Of a stretch of 64,000 bases of DNA, positions 57,501 to 64,000 are shown piece after piece (positions within the stretch are counted from its first letter, which is position 1; the number at the start of each line of letters is the position of its first letter). The stretch covers positions 16,660,273-16,724,272 of the forward strand of contig JALIRH010000007.1 of NCBI GenBank assembly GCA_023055505.1, read 5' to 3'. The notes beneath the pieces were generated by a model that was given only the letters and a program-made list of their open reading frames with translations, was not told the DNA's origin and made no database searches. A program made the translations under genes and the position numbers. This DNA comes from Callipepla californica brunnescens (taxonomy: Eukaryota > Chordata > Aves > Galliformes > Odontophoridae).

Positions 57501-60500
57501 CCCCTCTTGTTCTGAGAGGATCCTATTAATTAACAGTGACCTGCCCATGGGAGTAAAGATAGAATAATAGTATTGCTTGAGTTGGAATAAAAAACCTCAA
57601 GATGTTAAAAGCAATTGAATTTGAAAAAGCTTATACCTACAAATTTGGAAAAGATGCAGAAAGAAGAAAGAAAACCATGTAATTTAAAAATGTTTCAACT
57701 AAGATGGAAAAAAAATGATTAAAAAACCTCTTATTCAAGTGGTGAAGAAGCACTGCTATTACAAAGACAGACAGCATGACCTGAAACTGAATTAATTAGG
57801 TATATACTTTGCTAGGAATTTTCAGTGCTCTTGTTTTCAATGTGAAAGCTAATTTATCAAATTTGCCTCTTTCTCGAATAAAGTTTCAAGGAATATTACA
57901 CTAGGAAGTATGCCTCAAAACATAACTGTGTGAGGATGAGTGTTATGAAGAGTCATTCCCCCAGGGCAGTGGCCTGTTGGTAATAACACTTAGGTATGGG
58001 GCACCCTTATTGTTTTATTTTCTCTGATTTGAACATGCATTTCAAAATTCCATGGGAATGCCTAATAACCATTCTAGGCATGTACTTTCTGTAAATCATA
58101 TATACTTAGTAGAGAACAATTGAAGAAAATTCTAGATGGTATTATTTATTTTGTGTGTAGTTAAAAATGTGAGCTTGCATTTATTTCAGAAAGATAGCTT
58201 AATTGTTTTCTCAGAGAAAAAGGATTTTACCAGGAAAAAAGAAAAAGATTTAATAATGCTTGTTTCCTAATAGCTAATATCATGATGAGGATTCAAAGAA
58301 AAAAGATGAATAGAAACAGGTGGAAAGCTGTAGGTACTCCCTAATTCTTTATGACTTCTCTGATTTTCTCCTGGCAAGAGTGGGAAAACATTCTGGCACC
58401 GCTACTCCAACATTTTGTGATTCCTTTCATGTATCTTTTGAAAAAATAGAAGTCAAGTCACTTGCCAGTGGAGCCTGCAGTGTTCAGTAATATCAGATGC
58501 TGAACTGATGATGCGAGTGACATATGTTCTGTGATCCTGCTCATCTAAATACAGAGGGATTCATATAAAAAAAAAAAAAAGAACCTGGATTAAGACCTTC
58601 ACACTCCTAGCCATCACAAATACCCATATAAACGTCAGTGCCCTGACTGGTAACATATCTTTTATATCTCAGTCTGTTATTAAAGAAAGCTGTTTAAAAC
58701 ACTGATGTTTTCCTTTAAATATATCTTAGGTTAACCCTAGTTATGCACACACTACATGTACTGTTACACTTGTCTGATGGCCTACAAGGTGTCAGTTTCC
58801 AGCACACACTCATTAAATGCAATAGGATGGCTATGTATTTTCTTAAGATTCCTCAGTCTTTCACAGTGCTAAGCCTGGAAAAAAAACGTAATTGAGAACC
58901 AGACATTTTCCAATATAGATGTCTATTAAAGAAGCATATGTATCTGTTAGAATTTTTAAAAAATAGAAGAAAGAAAAAAAAACACATAGAACAAGCTGTT
59001 TAGCCAACCTAGCTGTTTTTGCCTGAATCATATTAGGAAAACTTCACATTAAACACTGTGCTGCAAAACTGTGGGGGCAGTAACTTCCTACAAAATGACA
59101 GCAGTGACCAGCATGGGGAGCAGCAATTACTGCATCCATTGTAGACATCTGAGGAGTGAGTGGCTGCCTGGAAGGTCGGACTTTGTGCCCTCCCACGATC
59201 TGACAACTCTCAGAAGGTGTGCTGGCTAAAAGAGATTACAACTGAATGATGTTTTCCTTCTATTTCACACAGTTCCAATATAAGAAAGGCAGACCATCTT
59301 CACTCTTCTAGCCTCCACTGGTCTGGAATCCATTTTTTAACCATTCCAATTTGAGCAGCTCTGCTGATGGAAGTAATTCCAGCTTCTAAAAGCAAAGAGC
59401 ATTTTGCAGGCTTACATCTCTAAAACTTTCAGGCACCCTAGAGATTACTGTGGTTTTAGAATATATCAAGGAAATACAAAACCTGAGACACATCATCTGG
59501 GAAAAGTAAATCCATGAAAATTATTTTCCAGAATTCATCCCTTGTGGCCAAGCAGTATTAATGAGAACCTAAATATGGCACCGTATCTTCTAAAATATTT
59601 TTAAGCTATATAAGTGTTGCAGAAATAATAATAAGACACCTTCATATACATTCTGATGTCTGTCTTAAGGTCAAGTAATAAAAACTAGGAAGAATAAAGG
59701 CAATTTAATTATTTCTGTAGGTCAGTGAGCAGTTACCATTGGTATTCAGATGTAAAACTAGATTTAACACAGATGGGATAGGTTAAATGTTTGAGTATAC
59801 GCATGCCTAAGATCATAAATAACTGTCAGAGGGATACAATATATATAATTCTCAAAAGGAACTTTGTAAAACAGGAATGTGAGCCCTATTGAAAATCTCA
59901 TTTAATTTCAAGGTGTGCTCTCAAGATTTATATTCCATTAAGTATTTACCATATGTGCTCCTCTGAATCAGATGGCTAGAATCCCTGTTGAATTGCCAAA
60001 GGGGAAACGAACACATTTTCTAACCTGTAAATGTCTCTTGTTGATTTGGAAGTCACGCGCTACATGATCTATGATTCTGAGGCTGCTACCAAAATGGACA
60101 TCGATCCATAACATCAAAATGAAGAGGAAAAAAATAACTTTTCTGTTAGTACCTTCGTCATTTTTGCTGTCAGTAGTTTCAGGACTGTCAAAAGAAAAAG
60201 AAAAATAAGATAATTTCCCTAGATCATAATGCAGAAAGAGAGGTCAGTTTTGGTGATTTGAGCTGGCCAAGAAATTTAAACAGAACCATTTCCATTGGAT
60301 AGTACCATGTGAGTTATTGGAAAGCACAAGGGATTTAATCAGCTTCAATCAAATGTAACAAATAACTTAATTAAAAAAAAAGTTAAAATTAATTACTCAT
60401 TTTCAAGTTTCATGTTTTGTCTTTCACACGATAATATTCATCCTGCATTTTATTCACCATGCTCTATATTTCATAATATATTTTGTAATATATACTATAT

Positions 60501-63500
60501 ATTTCATAATAGTTTTTTATAAAGTTTTATGAAAGTTTTTCAGTACTGAAGAAAACTTTCTCAGCATTATTACAGCAAAACCATTCTTTCAGTATTACAG
60601 AATCAAAGTGGCTGGACCATTCCCCGAAACCTGGACTTCTTGTCCAGGGGAAAAAGTTGAGTTATGAAGGACCAGAATTTCTCCACTGAATAAAAATCCT
60701 GCTTTCTGAACATCTATAAATTTCAGTCTTTCTCTGACATTGTTAAGGTATTATCACTCATAGCATTTTTATTTTTTTTTTCCAAATAAGCAATTAATAA
60801 ACTTCAGTGGTGCACACAGGCAGCATATACAGAGAATAGCAAAACCTGTTTCTACAGTACCAAAAATCTCAGGTTGACTTATTTTTCTTCATTTAGCACT
60901 GTTCTTTCTTACTCCCAATTTAGTGAGGGGATGCCTTAGGTGCTAGGTAGGATATGATTTTCCCTCTGGCCAAGCCTAGGTCTAAGCCTTTTCTGACAAA
61001 GGCTTGCACTGAGGACATCGAGGGACTCAGCCAGAGCTCAGGTGCCTGCTGCTCCCCACACACAGAGGGTCATGTTCTCCTGCCAGTACTCCAAATGTAC
61101 TGGGCACAGGTGGAGATGAGCTCATTACAGTAAATGATCAAGGACTGGCACTTCATAGAGCAGTGGAATAACCTTCAGCTGAAGCCTGAGCCATGGACCA
61201 GCAGCAGCAACAGCAGCTGTCTCATCATGCTTCAGCTCACATTGGTTTTCAGACTTATACTCCCTTGCAGGCACATTCCTGGAGTTAATTGTTCTCCTTG
61301 TTCATTTACAACCTGCTCCATACTCCTCACACAACTGGCAAAGAGTTAGAAGGTCCTGGTCACCTTCCTGTGACATCAAGTCAAAGAGTATAAGGAGGAT
61401 GTGACTCTGCAATATATAAAGGTGCTCCCTTACCAGTGCAGCACGTAAGACAAAAAATAATTTTTCCGAACAAGAAACAAAGATCGTGTTAGTATATGAC
61501 TAACTACATTTTTCACTACTGGAGCTGTAAAACCTGGATACATCTAAAGCTGTGACATGGGCCCAGTGTTTGCCTATGCAACACCCGTGCTCCATTCCTT
61601 TTCTAAGATGTCAGGATAGCAACTTTCACCATCATTAAGCTCACTTTACAATATCACAAAAAATGAGCTCTCTGAGCTGCAGAATAGAATCTTATGCACC
61701 AATACTGAGTTTCTTTCATTACTCACCATAATTTGATTTCCTATTCTTGTGAGAAGTCAGAATATGACAAATGATTTGAATCAACAGACCTTTCCTGAGA
61801 TACAGTGTGCACTGCTATGAGTATTCACAGAAGAGGAAAAAAGAGATAAAGAGATATTTATTTGCTGAGACTTCCCTTTTCCATAACATTTTGAATTTGG
61901 TGCATTAACTGTGTAGTAAAAGAAAAAAAAAGATGTGTATTTTCAATAATTATATATGAATACCATAAAATATCCTATGTTGCTATATTCCTTATTCATA
62001 ATACAGTATGCTTTTTCTGTCTAAGTCCTGTATGAGGTAGCTGTAATTCCAGCTGCCAGATGATCTACACTTGGATGCATTATAGGCAACCCAATCTCCT
62101 CCCAAACCTCACCCAGAGACAGATTAGTATTTCAGGGGAATTACTGTTTTATTTAACAGAGTAATTACATGTTTAATCTGGTTTACTGTCTGTACAGTTC
62201 TGTAGACAGATGTTTTACTCACTGTAGCCATAACATGTAAGGGAATCTGTGATGAAATATTAACCATTTATGTAACATACCATCTGTTTTTTATGGACTG
62301 AAAGGAAGATTGCATTTTTATCTACATGGAAATTTATGAAATAAATAATGATTCTTTTCACCCTTAGTATTGGTTCTGCTATGAGCACATGCCTAGGGCC
62401 AACAATCAGACAGAAGGGATCTGGAGCAGAAGATACGATCTCACAGAGAATATGGAAAGGCTGAATTAGGTATGGTAAATAACATGTGAATATAGGAATG
62501 AACTTCACATAGGAATGAAATAAATGAAAGTTCTCTCTAGTACGTATTCTGCCTTAGTGGATAAATCAGTGGTATCCATATTTGCTTAAAAAGCAAAATA
62601 TGCAGGGTGATAGTATCAAGAGAATGATAAAAACAGAGTGAAAAAGCACCCTCAAGAGTATGTACTGGATTACATACAGCCTGAGAAATGGAAAGAAGAA
62701 GCTGAAGCATGACATATGGTCACAGAACTATGACACTGCAAGAACGTGCATGGAGTAGCTCTCCTGACTACAGTGCTTCAATAGACAAATAGAGGCACTT
62801 TAGAAAGATAGGCAGAGAAAGAAGAAGAATGGTGTGAATAAGCATCTGAGTTGACTTGAATGTGTTGGGAACCAGTGTTGATCAATAGTTTATGGGTCAG
62901 AATGAGAGATCAGCGAAGGCAGCACCACGGAGGGACTAGGCTACACAATCCAGGTGAAAAAGTGAACAACCACTTCTCACAAAGAAATAAAATAAATAAT
63001 CTTTAAACAACTGAAGGAGAGATACTGAAAATATTAAAGCTAAAAATCCAGTGAAGAGGGAGGAAGGCAAGTACTGAGCACAGAACCTCAGTTTTAGAAA
63101 AGATGATTTTGGCTTATCCAGGGAGTAGAAAGTAGGATCTCATGGGAGGGAGCTTGGAAGCACAGAGGAGCTCTAGGAGAACAACTTCATCCAGATGCAA
63201 GAATGTCTGTGCTGATGTTCAGGAAGATTTAATAGGGACCAGCTTTGCTAAACATGGAGTTTGTAGCTGAGCTTTGTTGTAGACTGACAGCACAGGAGGT
63301 GGAAGCAGAGACAGACTACAAAAGAGGAATTTATAAGTAATCTTGAGAGATGTTTGGAGCAGCAAGGCTCAGCTCACCCACAGTTGGTGGACTCAAGGGA
63401 CATCAAAGGAAACAAAATTCTATCGAAACTTTGGAAATAAAAACTTTGGAAGAAAGAAGCTCTGGGGCCGTTGCTGAAGAAGACAGGTGGTCTATTGACA

Positions 63501-64000
63501 GCCAGCACAGATAAAAGTTTTAACCAATCGATAAACCCCTAAAGCAGAAAAATTCTCAGAGGAAATTGTTACAGGCTGTATGGTCAGGAAGCACAAGGAA
63601 GAATGTAGGGAGTGTCCACAGCTGCTGCAAAGATAGTCTAACTTATCTCAGCACAAAGGGTAGCCTTTTTTTTACACAAAAAGCTATATTAGTTAAATGG
63701 ATCAACTGGTTGTGTAAACCAACCAATTGTGCAATCTTGTTTTCCAGAGTTAATTAAAAGAGTGTGAATGTCCTCCTGAGTTAGCCAGATCAACACAAGA
63801 GAAGTGTAGGTGTGAATCAGTCCAAGACAGAGCACAAAAACTGCTCTATCACCACATGAACTTAGAAGAGATCAACAAATCACCGCTAGATTCAAAACAT
63901 CTATTCCTTCCTAGCAATAGGGGACACCCTGCATCAAGACAGTGAGCAGAGAGTGGTAATAGGATTCACATTTGAACTGTGATTCAATTACATATTGCAA
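54521..64000. other. AT-rich non-coding interval to window end
   Basis: No gene is supported. Two 109-codon + frames lie close together at 55894-56223 and 56239-56568, but both are AT-rich with no motif. There is an A18 run at about 55538-55555 and AT-rich palindromic sequence at about 60460-60540. A G+C-richer patch at 60960-61440 and the less AT-rich stretch at 62800-63500 could be unrecognised old repeats or regulatory DNA. No CR1 or mariner piece was seen in this last 9.5 kb. Confidence 0.5.

Noticed and set aside
1..64000. Prokaryotic-type systems (operons, CRISPR, defence islands, phage genes)
   Set aside because: No long gene-dense frames, ribosome-binding sites or spaced repeats; the repeat content is clearly avian.

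Overview
The window looks like AT-rich, gene-poor nuclear DNA from a bird, most likely a galliform such as chicken. The evidence is its repeat content: seven clear CR1 LINE fragments with avian CR1 reverse-transcriptase words and the ATTCTATGAT-type 3' tail; three copies of a Galluhop-like mariner, a family known from Gallus; a decayed ERV-L-like provirus; and a solo LTR of the type found with avian ERV-L elements. No bacterial-style gene, operon, CRISPR array, rRNA or tRNA gene was found.

No complete host gene can be read. Most long open frames are short, AT-rich and without family signatures. The best host coding candidates are internal exons bounded by splice sites. On the + strand, 6904-7014 and 10954-11184 have good acceptors and donors and both enter and leave in phase 1, so they can be spliced in frame. 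A weaker third piece, 21216-21374, has the same phase. On the - strand, 40291-40467 (phase 0 at both ends, strong GTGAGT donor) is a weak separate candidate. I do not recognise the protein. The window may lie inside one or more large, long-intron genes, but this is inference.

Layout: 1-6.9 kb is AT-rich DNA with a (GA)n tract, a T36 tract and one - strand CR1. 6.9-25 kb holds the + strand exon candidates and two CR1 fragments. 25-28 kb has a CR1 and a possible old MIR-like piece. 28-31 kb is a - strand ERV internal region (gag, protease, reverse transcriptase, integrase C-terminus) with frameshifts, a large pol deletion, no env and no recognisable flanking LTRs. 32.6 kb has the C-terminal part of CR1 ORF2, and 34.3 kb a MIR-like SINE. 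36.7-44.2 kb carries three same-orientation Galluhop copies, the third abutting a CR1 RT fragment, plus a CR1 split by an A-rich microsatellite. 47.2 kb has a second long (GA)n tract. 49.94-50.46 kb is a solo LTR with a near-perfect 5-bp target duplication. 50.5-64 kb is mostly featureless AT-rich DNA with one TATA/ACAT-rich microsatellite.

Family names rest on recognition by eye; no alignment or database search was run.
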